Translations under genes and position numbers: made by a program
Part shown: one piece after another, positions 8,226-14,534 of the stretch
Layout: each line of letters starts with the position of its first letter
Numbering within the stretch: position 1 is the stretch's first letter
Assembly: GCA_900550695.1 (NCBI GenBank)
Contig: URTF01000054.1
Location: 1-14,563, forward strand
Source: an uncultured Ruminococcus sp.
GTDB lineage: Bacteria > Bacillota > Clostridia > Oscillospirales > Ruminococcaceae
Length of the DNA: 14,563 nt
Direction: 5' to 3'
Notes under the pieces: model-generated
What the model was told of the DNA's origin: nothing
The model's input: the letters and a program-made list of their open reading frames with translations, nothing else
The model's database searches: none

Positions 8226-8951
8226 ATGGTTTCTGCAAAGCATAAAAGGAAGTTTACCGCTGCTGTCGCTCTCGCAGCGGTATGTATTTTTACAGGAACG
8301 ATACTATATGCAAAGTCAAGACTGGAAAATGCTATCCTGACATCTACAGAGCTTTCTGATCAGAAAATGATCGTTCTTGATGCGGGACACGGCGGAATGG
8401 ATGGTGGCTGTTCAAGTGCTGACGGCAAAACCGAAAAGGGGATAAACCTCAATATCCTGCTTTCCGTCCGTGATATGGCAAGGCTGTTCGGCTATAATGT
8501 CGAAGCCACACGCATAAAGGATATCTCTATACACGATAAGGGCGTTGAAGGTCTGCGCAATCAGAAAATATCCGATATGGAGAACCGTCTTGCGCTCTTT
8601 AATAAATATCCCGACTGCGTTTGCGTTTCTATCCATCAGAACACCTTTACCGACCCGAAATACAGCGGCGCTCAGATGTTCTATTCGGATAAAAACGAAG
8701 AAAGCGAGCGTCTTGCAGGTATTATGAAAAACAGGTTCGTGACAAATCTTCAGCCTGATAATGAGCGTGAAACAAAGCTTTGCAAGGACGAACTGTATCT
8801 CTGCTATTACTGCAATAACCCAGCCGTAATGGTCGAGTGCGGATTTCTCTCCAATCCCGATGAAGCTGCAAAGCTTACGAATAAGGATTATCAGCAGCAG
8901 GTCGCTTTCACAGTCTTTTCGGGAATAAATGAATTCATTGCAACGGAATAA
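8226..8951 (+). CDS. cwlD: CwlD-type N-acetylmuramoyl-L-alanine amidase (Amidase_3)
   Basis: Zinc amidase that cleaves the lactyl-peptide bond of peptidoglycan. In spore-formers CwlD removes side peptides so that muramic delta-lactam can form in the cortex. The 241 residues have an N-terminal membrane anchor (about 11-29) and one Amidase_3 domain: H55 in LDAGHGGMDGG, E70 in KTEKGINLN, H137 in SIHQN, and catalytic E204 in VECGFLSN. All four key residues are present. The start at 8226 is chosen because GGGAGG (8213-8218) lies seven bases before it; an in-frame ATG at 8211 overlaps that site and is unlikely. Length and single-domain layout match CwlD rather than vegetative amidases with wall-binding repeats. 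It lies 55 bases after ispF and 47 before radA; CATATATT (8189-8196) might be a sporulation -10 element. Confidence 0.85.
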   Translation: MVSAKHKRKFTAAVALAAVCIFTGTILYAKSRLENAILTSTELSDQKMIVLDAGHGGMDGGCSSADGKTEKGINLNILLSVRDMARLFGYNVEATRIKDISIHDKGVEGLRNQKISDMENRLALFNKYPDCVCVSIHQNTFTDPKYSGAQMFYSDKNEESERLAGIMKNRFVTNLQPDNERETKLCKDELYLCYYCNNPAVMVECGFLSNPDEAAKLTNKDYQQQVAFTVFSGINEFIATE

Positions 8952-8998
8952 GGTCTGAACCGAGCAGGTCATGTGCTTATTTCGGAAAGGAAAATAAA

Positions 8999-10405
8999 AT
9001 GGCAGGAAAGTCCAAAATAGTATATGTTTGCTCGGAGTGCGGCTTTGAATGTTCAAAGTGGAACGGTAAATGCCCCTCCTGCGGCGAATGGAATACCCTT
9101 GAAGAGCAGGAAATTCAGTCTGCACCGAGAGGCTCTTCATTTAAAAGTGCGTCAGGGTCGGTGAGCCGTGACCTCTCTTCACAGATAAAAGACCTCACGC
9201 AGATAGGAACGGACGATGAGATTCGCTATTCAACGGGAATAAGTGAGCTTGACCGTGTTCTCGGCGGAGGTCTTGTAAAGGGTTCGCTCGTGCTTCTCGG
9301 CGGCGAGCCGGGCATAGGAAAATCAACGCTGCTTTTGCAGATTTGTAAATATCTCGGCGAGGAACATTCGATACTTTATATTTCGGGAGAAGAAAGTGTC
9401 CGTCAGATAAAGCTTCGTGCCGCACGACTTGGTGTTGATACGCCAAACCTGTACATTTTATCAACAAATGACGCAGGTGCAGCCTCCGATACAATAATAT
9501 CGAGCAAACCCGATGTTGCGATAATCGACTCTATTCAAACGATGACTTTGAGCGATATAAACAGCACATCGGGCAGCATTTCGCAGGTCAGAGAATGTAC
9601 GAACCTGTTTATGCGAACGGCAAAATCAGAGGAAATTCCTATCTTTATTGTCAGCCATGTAAACAAGGACGGTGCTATCGCAGGTCCGAAGGTAATGGAG
9701 CATATCGTTGATGCAGTCCTCTATTTTGAGGGTGAAAGACACCTCAGCTACCGACTTCTCCGTGCAGTGAAAAACCGTTACGGCTCAACTAATGAGATAG
9801 GCGTTTTTGAAATGGGCAATTCGGGACTTGAAGAGGTCGAAAATCCGTCTGCAATGCTGCTTTCGGGCAGACCCGAGGGAGTTTCGGGCTGCTGCGTTGC
9901 CTGCATAATGGAGGGCAGCCGACCGATACTTGCCGAGGTTCAGGCTCTCGTCACAAAAAGCGGCTTTTCCGCTCCGAGAAGAACTGTCACGGGCTTTGAC
10001 TATAACCGCCTTGCAATGATAATCGCAGTTCTTGAAAAACGTGCGGGAATGTTCTTCGGAACGCTCGATGTTTTTTTGAATGTTGTCGGCGGTTTTAGGC
10101 TTGACGAAACGGCAGGCGACTTGTCGGTCGCACTTGCGTTGTACAGCGGCTTCTATGATACCGTCCTCGACAAAAAAATGATAGCATTTGGCGAGATCGG
10201 ACTTGGCGGCGAGATACGAAGCGTTGCGAATATCCCACAGCGGATCCGTGAAGCGGAACGTCTTGGCTTTGAGCATTGCATTATCCCGAAGCAGTCAATG
10301 AAGCTCATCGACAGAAACAATACTAAGATAAGAGTGACGGGAGTATCTTCCGTAAAACAAGCATTTTTTGTTATCAGAAACAGCAATGATAACAAGTCTG
10401 AATAA
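8999..10405 (+). CDS. radA: DNA repair protein RadA (Sms)
   Basis: RecA-like ATPase/branch-migration helicase acting on recombination intermediates. The 468 residues show the family order: N-terminal zinc finger (C11, C14, C25, C28); Walker A GEPGIGKST (102-110); Walker B VAIIDSIQ (173-180); the RadA-specific KNRYGS motif (258-263); and a C-terminal Lon-protease-like domain (about 285-455) without protease function in this family. It begins 47 bases after cwlD, with GGAAAGGA just upstream, and is the last gene of the pheA operon, ending 15 bases before a strong hairpin terminator. In Bacillus radA sits near disA and ispD-ispF; here disA is missing. Confidence 0.97.
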   Translation: MAGKSKIVYVCSECGFECSKWNGKCPSCGEWNTLEEQEIQSAPRGSSFKSASGSVSRDLSSQIKDLTQIGTDDEIRYSTGISELDRVLGGGLVKGSLVLLGGEPGIGKSTLLLQICKYLGEEHSILYISGEESVRQIKLRAARLGVDTPNLYILSTNDAGAASDTIISSKPDVAIIDSIQTMTLSDINSTSGSISQVRECTNLFMRTAKSEEIPIFIVSHVNKDGAIAGPKVMEHIVDAVLYFEGERHLSYRLLRAVKNRYGSTNEIGVFEMGNSGLEEVENPSAMLLSGRPEGVSGCCVACIMEGSRPILAEVQALVTKSGFSAPRRTVTGFDYNRLAMIIAVLEKRAGMFFGTLDVFLNVVGGFRLDETAGDLSVALALYSGFYDTVLDKKMIAFGEIGLGGEIRSVANIPQRIREAERLGFEHCIIPKQSMKLIDRNNTKIRVTGVSSVKQAFFVIRNSNDNKSE

Positions 10406-10420
10406 TCATTCCAACATATA

Positions 10421-10467
10421 AAAATTACAGCTTACTTTTTGTTTTGAAAAGTAAGCTGTAATTTTTT
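10421..10467. terminator. Bidirectional intrinsic terminator between radA and the LacI-family gene
   Basis: A perfect 19-base inverted repeat (10421-10439 and 10447-10465) with a 7-base loop. On the plus strand it ends in a run of six T (10462-10467) and terminates the pheA-radA operon. On the minus strand the other arm ends in five T's worth of sequence and terminates the LacI operon. The stop codon of the LacI-family gene (10466-10468) lies directly beside the stem. Confidence 0.92.
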
Positions 10468-11467
10468 ATTTTGCTTTCTGAACAGATTCACGCTGAATAA
10501 GTCTGTAGTTCAGCTTTATATGTCTGCCATTTTTCTGATTTTGCTTTATGTTCTTCACAAGTTCGTTTATGACCGTTTTGCCGATCTCAAATGCAGGCTG
10601 TTCAATTGTCGTGATACCCGGATTGTAAAGCTCGCACATCTGAATGTTGTCGAAACCGCAAACGGAAATGTCTTCGCCGATCTTATAGCCGCTCGAGATC
10701 GCTTTTTTCATCGTGCCTGCCGCAAGAAGATCGGATATGCAGAATATCGCCGTCGGAGGTTCGGGGAGAGTCATAAACTGCTCAAATGCCTTTCCGCCGT
10801 TGTAAGGGTCGTATGTTCCTCGGTAGATATATTCTTCTTTAACGGGAATATCAAATTCATTAAGAGCCTTTATATAGCCGTGTTCTCTGTCCTTTGAAGA
10901 AAGAGCCATTCCCTCAGTCGAAACAATGGCGATCTTTCTGTGACCGAGCGAAATAAGGTTCTTTACGGCTGTATAAGCGCCGCTTTCATCGTCAACAGTA
11001 ACTGTAAGAACATTTGCACCCTCAACACGCTCGCAGCAGATAGCAATATAATGTTTTTCATTAAGTTCATTGAGTTCTTCTGCGGAAAGCTGAGTTCCGA
11101 GCATTACAGCAGCGTCTACAGTTCTGTTGTAAAGCATACCGAGCATTCTTGTTTCTGTGGGATGTGAGCTGTTCGATGTGCAAAGGAGTATATCATAGCC
11201 GTTTTCGGAAGCGGCACTCTGCATACCTTTTATTATCTCATTGTAAAACGAATGTTCTGTGGAGGGGAGTATCGCAAGGATAACGTTTGTTTCGCATTTG
11301 CGGAGGTTTCTTCCGAGAAAATTAGGGTTGTATCCAAGCTCTTTTATGGCATTGTTTACCTGTTCTGCGGCAGCTTCGGAAACGGTAGCGCTTTTGTTAA
11401 GCACTCTTGAAACGGTCGCAACGGAAACGCCCGCAGCTTTGGCAACGTCTTTTATAGTTACGTTCAA
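10466..11467 (-). CDS. LacI-family transcriptional regulator (TTG start)
   Basis: A 333-residue sugar-type repressor. The helix-turn-helix and hinge occupy about 1-60 (TIKDVAKAAGVSVATVSRVLN at 4-24, split as DNA-recognition helix AATVSRV-like; hinge LGRNLRKCET). A periplasmic-binding-protein-like sensor domain follows (about 61-330), with typical blocks GYDILLCTSN, PTAIFCISDLLAAGTMKKA and the C-terminal LIQRESV. The initiator is TTG at 11467: GGAGG (11475-11479) stands exactly seven bases upstream and the family consensus begins directly after it. It follows the membrane-protein gene by 18 bases, so it is the second gene of that operon. No sugar transporter or glycosidase is adjacent, so the inducer cannot be deduced. 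An operator-like site covers its own operon's transcription start, which suggests autoregulation. Sequence does not identify it as CcpA. Confidence 0.92.
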   Translation of the reverse strand: MNVTIKDVAKAAGVSVATVSRVLNKSATVSEAAAEQVNNAIKELGYNPNFLGRNLRKCETNVILAILPSTEHSFYNEIIKGMQSAASENGYDILLCTSNSSHPTETRMLGMLYNRTVDAAVMLGTQLSAEELNELNEKHYIAICCERVEGANVLTVTVDDESGAYTAVKNLISLGHRKIAIVSTEGMALSSKDREHGYIKALNEFDIPVKEEYIYRGTYDPYNGGKAFEQFMTLPEPPTAIFCISDLLAAGTMKKAISSGYKIGEDISVCGFDNIQMCELYNPGITTIEQPAFEIGKTVINELVKNIKQNQKNGRHIKLNYRLIQRESVQKAK

Positions 11468-11485
11468 ATCTATTCCTCCAGTAAG

Positions 11486-11944
11486 TCAAAGTATTTTTTC
11501 GTCATCGTTAAGGCTGCGTTCTCTTTCAGCTTTTCTGGCATTTCTTTTCTCCAAACGCTTCTGAACGGCTTCTTCACTGAAAAAATTGAAAATTATCAGC
11601 AGGATAAGAAGCACGGTAACGGCGATAGTCGGAAAATGTTTGGCTGAAAGAGCCTCTGTATATTCCTTTGGTATCTTTGTATTCGGTATTGCTTCAATAA
11701 CGGCAAGCGTGTAAATGTAGCAAGCCGAGCCGAATACAGTCAATATAAGCGGAACAAGTGATTTTTTGAATTTTATAAAAACAAGTGCGGCAACAAGGAG
11801 AACCGTGCTTGCAAAAAGTGCGATACCGCATTTGTCATATCCGTTCATAATAAAAGCAGCACCGCCAAGGGTGTTGAGCACAAGACAGCATACCACTTCC
11901 GCAGTTACCGCTAAAATGAATGTGATCTTGGAAATTTTTTTCGT
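11486..11944 (-). CDS. Small four-helix membrane protein of unknown function, apparent ACG start
   Basis: Not recognised. Reading from 11944 gives 152 residues with four predicted membrane helices (about 7-27, 39-57, 63-84, 105-122) and a charged, probably cytoplasmic tail (124-152, with QKRLEKRNARKAERER). The only strong ribosome binding site, GGAGG (11952-11956), is seven bases before an ACG codon at 11944, followed by KKISKITFIL, a natural membrane-protein N-terminus. An in-frame TGA lies just upstream, and no ATG, GTG or TTG occurs until a GTG at 11896, which has no good site and would cut the first helix. So either ACG is a rare initiator, or an ATG has mutated or been misread. It is the first gene of an operon with the LacI-family gene 18 bases downstream. 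Confidence 0.65.
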   Translation of the reverse strand, partial: TKKISKITFILAVTAEVVCCLVLNTLGGAAFIMNGYDKCGIALFASTVLLVAALVFIKFKKSLVPLILTVFGSACYIYTLAVIEAIPNTKIPKEYTEALSAKHFPTIAVTVLLILLIIFNFFSEEAVQKRLEKRNARKAERERSLNDDEKIL

Positions 11945-11949
11945 AAAAA

Positions 11950-11956
11950 CTCCTCC
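11950..11956 (-). promoter_or_regulatory. Strong ribosome binding site pointing to an ACG codon
   Basis: GGAGGAG on the minus strand. The seven-base spacing to the ACG at 11944 equals that seen for the GTG start of ruvB and the TTG start of the LacI gene, so it is the best evidence for where translation of the membrane protein begins. Confidence 0.75.
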
Positions 11957-11968
11957 GTGTCAAATTTG

Positions 11969-11982
11969 TAATAACGTTTTCA
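11969..11982 (-). promoter_or_regulatory. LacI/CcpA-type operator (cre-like) over the transcription start
   Basis: On the minus strand TGAAAACGTTATTA, a partly palindromic 14-mer with central AACGTT. It fits 13 of 14 positions of the CcpA cre consensus TGWAANCGNTNWCA; one C is T. It begins on the last base of the -10 hexamer and covers the expected +1, an ideal site for repression. It may bind the LacI-family protein encoded downstream (autoregulation) or a CcpA made elsewhere. Confidence 0.5.
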
Positions 11983-12010
11983 TTATAGCATATTTTTAAA
12001 GAACATTCAA
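11982..12010 (-). promoter_or_regulatory. Sigma-A-type promoter of the membrane protein-LacI operon
   Basis: On the minus strand TTGAAT (12010-12005), a 17-base spacer and a perfect TATAAT (11987-11982). The expected start is near 11975, giving a leader of about 30 bases that holds the ribosome binding site. It is the only good promoter seen for the pair. Confidence 0.8.
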
Positions 12011-12103
12011 GGGTAATTTTATAAAATTCTTTATTTTTACATTATTTTTGCGGGCTTGGCTTTAAAATAACATATAATTAGAATTTATAAAAAGCTTCAA
12101 AAT

Positions 12104-12223
12104 GTGAATAGTAATAACAGCTCGGCGAGAGTCGAAAACGGAAATTTAAGGAATGAAGCGATCTGTTATGCGGCAAACAAAGCGGAACAGATCATCATTT
12201 TAAAAGAAAAGGAAGGAAAATAA
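12104..12223 (+). CDS. Possible 39-codon leader ORF in front of spoIVB
   Basis: An uncertain small ORF: GTG at 12104, 39 codons, TAA at 12221-12223, two bases before the spoIVB ATG. The predicted peptide has a Ser/Asn-rich start and a charged, possibly helical end (NEAICYAANKAEQIIILKEKEGK in part). In its favour are the near-overlap with spoIVB, as in translationally coupled genes, and plausible codon use. Against it, there is no ribosome binding site before the GTG, and the same bases form a stable RNA hairpin. It matches no family I recognise. Confidence 0.2.
   Translation: MNSNNSSARVENGNLRNEAICYAANKAEQIIILKEKEGK
12114..12193 (+). promoter_or_regulatory. Structured leader upstream of spoIVB
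   Basis: The main hairpin has an 8-bp perfect stem (12160-12167 with 12186-12193), one A-G mismatch, then three more pairs (12169-12171 with 12182-12184, one of them wobble) around a 10-base loop. The bases CTGTTAT (12163-12169) can instead pair with ATAACAG at 12114-12120, so two exclusive folds are possible. The hairpin ends 17 bases before the spoIVB ribosome binding site GGAAGG (12211-12216). No T-run follows, so it is not a standard terminator. An isolated TATAAT at 12073-12078 lacks a matching -35. No known riboswitch class is recognised. Confidence 0.35.
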
Positions 12224-12225
12224 AA

Positions 12226-13431
12226 ATGCAGAAATTGATAAAAAGCGTTGTGTTTTGCATATTTGCTGTTATATTATCTTTAGCGGCTTTTATTATATAC
12301 CTCGAAAGAACACTGCCCAATGATTACTATATCACAAAAGGCGGAAAAATGAATATCTCAAAAATGCTCGATGCCGTACCGTGCTCCAATACAGATGTTG
12401 ACCTGACGGAGATCGACAATGAATGTGCAGAACAGGCAGAGCTGAAACTTCTTGGACTTATCCCGATAAAGATAGTCAACATTTTTCCTGTGGAAACGCC
12501 GGTTCTTGTTCCATGCGGCGAGCCATTTGGGATAAAGCTTCTCACCGATGGTGTGATAGTCGTTGAAGTGAGCGGTTTTGAAACGGATAACGGTTATATT
12601 TCACCAGGAGAAAGCTGTGGACTTAAATCGGGAGATATAATCAAAAGCATTGACGGGATAGAAGTTTCATCAAATGAAGATATCGAGGATATTATTTCTT
12701 CAAGCGGAGGAAAAACACTTAAAGTAAGTGCGGTACGGAATGAAAGAGAATTTACAGCGTGGCTTTGTCCGCAGATATCAAGCACAGACGACAGCTACCG
12801 AGCAGGTATATGGGTGCGTGACAGTTCGGCGGGCATAGGGACAATGACTTTTTATGATCCCGAAACAAAACAGTTCGGCGGACTTGGACACCCTGTCTGC
12901 GATATAGACACAGGCAATCTTATGCCGCTTGATTCGGGCGAAGTGGTAAAAGTCTCTATAAGCGGTGTAAAAAAAGGCAAATCTGGTTTTCCGGGGGAGC
13001 TTGTGGGAGGATTTGTATCATCTTTTTCTATGGGGACACTTACCGATAATACAACAGTGGGGTTATTCGGAACGCTCGATGATTTCTCGGGCGTAAATGA
13101 GGCGATACCGCTTGGCTTGAACAGCGAAATAAAAACAGGAAAAGCATATATCTACACAACTATAAGCGGAACACGTCCTCAAAAATATGAGATAGCCATT
13201 GAAAAGATAGATCATTCGGGCAACGAAGATTCCCGTGATATGGTGATAAGGGTGACAGATGAATGTCTGCTTCGTGAAGCGGGCGGTATCGTGCAGGGAA
13301 TGAGCGGAAGTCCCATTATTCAAGACGGAAAGATAATCGGTGCAGTCACACACGTTTTTATAAATAATCCGACAAAGGGTTATGCTGTATTTGCCGATAC
13401 GATGTATGAACAGATGAAGCAGGCAAGCTGA
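12226..13431 (+). CDS. spoIVB: SpoIVB-type sporulation signalling serine protease (peptidase S55)
   Basis: In spore-formers SpoIVB is made in the forespore, crosses into the intermembrane space and cleaves SpoIVFA, releasing SpoIVFB to process pro-sigma-K in the mother cell. The 401 residues hold one N-terminal membrane helix (about 6-26), a PDZ domain (about 100-176, SCGLKSGDIIKSIDG) and the S55 protease domain (about 190-395). Catalytic candidates are H222 in GGLGHPVCD and the serine in GMSGSP (358-363); the block IIGAVTHVFINNP follows, as in Bacillus SpoIVB. The ATG at 12226 has GGAAGG nine bases upstream. In Bacillus the gene stands between recN and spo0A; here neither is adjacent, and the gene is flanked by the divergent LacI operon and the convergent ldhA. 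It is probably monocistronic. Confidence 0.93.
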   Translation: MQKLIKSVVFCIFAVILSLAAFIIYLERTLPNDYYITKGGKMNISKMLDAVPCSNTDVDLTEIDNECAEQAELKLLGLIPIKIVNIFPVETPVLVPCGEPFGIKLLTDGVIVVEVSGFETDNGYISPGESCGLKSGDIIKSIDGIEVSSNEDIEDIISSSGGKTLKVSAVRNEREFTAWLCPQISSTDDSYRAGIWVRDSSAGIGTMTFYDPETKQFGGLGHPVCDIDTGNLMPLDSGEVVKVSISGVKKGKSGFPGELVGGFVSSFSMGTLTDNTTVGLFGTLDDFSGVNEAIPLGLNSEIKTGKAYIYTTISGTRPQKYEIAIEKIDHSGNEDSRDMVIRVTDECLLREAGGIVQGMSGSPIIQDGKIIGAVTHVFINNPTKGYAVFADTMYEQMKQAS

Positions 13432-13434
13432 CAG

Positions 13435-13464
13435 AAAAAGGCGCAGGGAGAACCTTGCGCCTTT
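13435..13464. terminator. Hairpin terminator shared by spoIVB and ldhA
   Basis: A 9-bp perfect inverted repeat (13437-13445 and 13456-13464, core GGCGCA/TGCGCC) with a 10-base loop, between the convergent spoIVB and ldhA stops. On the minus strand the stem runs into five T (the A-run at 13435-13439), so it should terminate ldhA well. On the plus strand the tail is T-poor at first (GGGTATTATTTT), so termination of spoIVB may be weaker. Confidence 0.75.
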
Positions 13465-13469
13465 GGGTA

Positions 13470-14453
13470 TTATTTTGTGTATTCGACAATATTATCAAGC
13501 GGTTTTCCACTGAAAAATTGGTCGAGGTTATAGACCGTTACCTCCGCTATCTTCTGCAAAGCTTCTTTGGTGAGAAAAGCCTGATGAGAGGTAATGATAA
13601 CATTTGGCATTGAAACGAGAACGGAGAGTTCGTCATCGTCAATAACTTCGCCCGACCGATCTTCAAAGAAAAATGATGCTTCCTCTTCGTAAACATCAAG
13701 ACAAGCGCCGCCTAATTTTCCGGATTTTAGTGCGGAGATAAGTGCGCCGCTGTCTATAAGCTTTCCTCTGGAAGTATTAACAATAAATGCGCCGTCTTTC
13801 ATCTTTTTGATGTTTTTTTCGTTGATGATGAATTTCGTTTCGGGAGTGAGCGGACAATGGAGCGAAATTATGCTGCTTTGCCCGAGCAGGTCATCAAGCG
13901 AGACGTAGTTGATATCGGAATTATTTTTGGGGTATGGGTCGTATGCAACGACATTCATTCCGAAGCCTTTGCATATATTCATGAAGATGCAGCCGATCTG
14001 TCCCGTTCCGATTATGCCGGCGGTTTTTCCATGCAGATCAAAACCAGTCAGTCCGTTAAGACTGAAATTGAATTCTCTTGTTCGGTTATAAGCTTTGTGT
14101 ATCCTTCGGTTAAGCGTGAGAAGCATTGCCATAGCGTGTTCGGCAACGGCATAAGGCGAGTAGTTCGGAACACGGACAACGCTTATCCTGTTTTTGGCGT
14201 ATTTCAAATCAACATTGTTAAAGCCTGCACAGCGCAATGCTACGAGTTTAATTCCAACGCTGCAAAGTACATCAATGGTGTTTTTGTCGATCGTATCATT
14301 TACAAATGCGATCACAGCTTTGCAGCCTTTGGCAAGTGCGGCACTGTCTGCGGTAAGCTTGCTTTCAAAGAATTTGAATTTATAGTTTGTACCATATTTC
14401 AGAAACCATTCTTTATCATAAGGTTTCGTATCAAAAAAAGCTATCTGTTCCAT
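13470..14453 (-). CDS. ldhA: D-lactate dehydrogenase (LdhA-type D-2-hydroxyacid dehydrogenase)
   Basis: Fermentative NADH-dependent reduction of pyruvate to D-lactate. The 327 residues align along their length with E. coli LdhA-type enzymes from memory: ALRCAGFNNVDL (72-83), EHAMAMLLTLNRRIHKAY, the NAD-binding glycines GTGQIG (149-154) with D172 selecting NAD over NADP, SLHCPLTPET, and the catalytic set R229 in NTSRG, E258 in DVYEEE and H290 in SHQAF. FFFEDRS is also typical of this group. The ATG at 14453 follows AAAGGA by eight bases. It has its own promoter and a terminator just after the stop, so it is a single-gene unit. No clear Rex site was seen in the visible upstream bases. Confidence 0.93.
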   Translation of the reverse strand: MEQIAFFDTKPYDKEWFLKYGTNYKFKFFESKLTADSAALAKGCKAVIAFVNDTIDKNTIDVLCSVGIKLVALRCAGFNNVDLKYAKNRISVVRVPNYSPYAVAEHAMAMLLTLNRRIHKAYNRTREFNFSLNGLTGFDLHGKTAGIIGTGQIGCIFMNICKGFGMNVVAYDPYPKNNSDINYVSLDDLLGQSSIISLHCPLTPETKFIINEKNIKKMKDGAFIVNTSRGKLIDSGALISALKSGKLGGACLDVYEEEASFFFEDRSGEVIDDDELSVLVSMPNVIITSHQAFLTKEALQKIAEVTVYNLDQFFSGKPLDNIVEYTK

Positions 14454-14505
14454 AAAATGATCCTTTCATATCAAATATGTAAATATTATTTTTAGATAAA
14501 AGGAT

Positions 14506-14534
14506 TTTATACTAGAGCGTATCTGAAAACTCAA
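14506..14534 (-). promoter_or_regulatory. Sigma-A-type promoter of ldhA
   Basis: On the minus strand TTGAGT (14534-14529), a 17-base spacer and TATAAA (14511-14506). The expected start is near 14499, giving a leader of about 45 bases. Other sites upstream would lie outside the window. Confidence 0.65.

Noticed and set aside
8412..9140. Long open frame (242 codons) on the minus strand opposite cwlD and the start of radA
   Set aside because: It overlaps two well-supported genes, spans their spacer, and shows no protein family motif; it is an antisense shadow.
10466..11467. Calling the LacI-family gene ccpA because of the cre-like site
   Set aside because: Shared family features are generic; nothing seen in the sensor domain is specific to CcpA.
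13857..14495. 212-codon plus-strand frame opposite ldhA
   Set aside because: It lies antisense to a full-length LdhA with all catalytic residues and has no recognisable domain.
14460..14505. Inverted repeat ATCCTTT / AAAGGAT that could hide the ldhA ribosome binding site
   Set aside because: The far arm (14499-14505) lies mostly upstream of the predicted transcription start, so the RNA could not form it.
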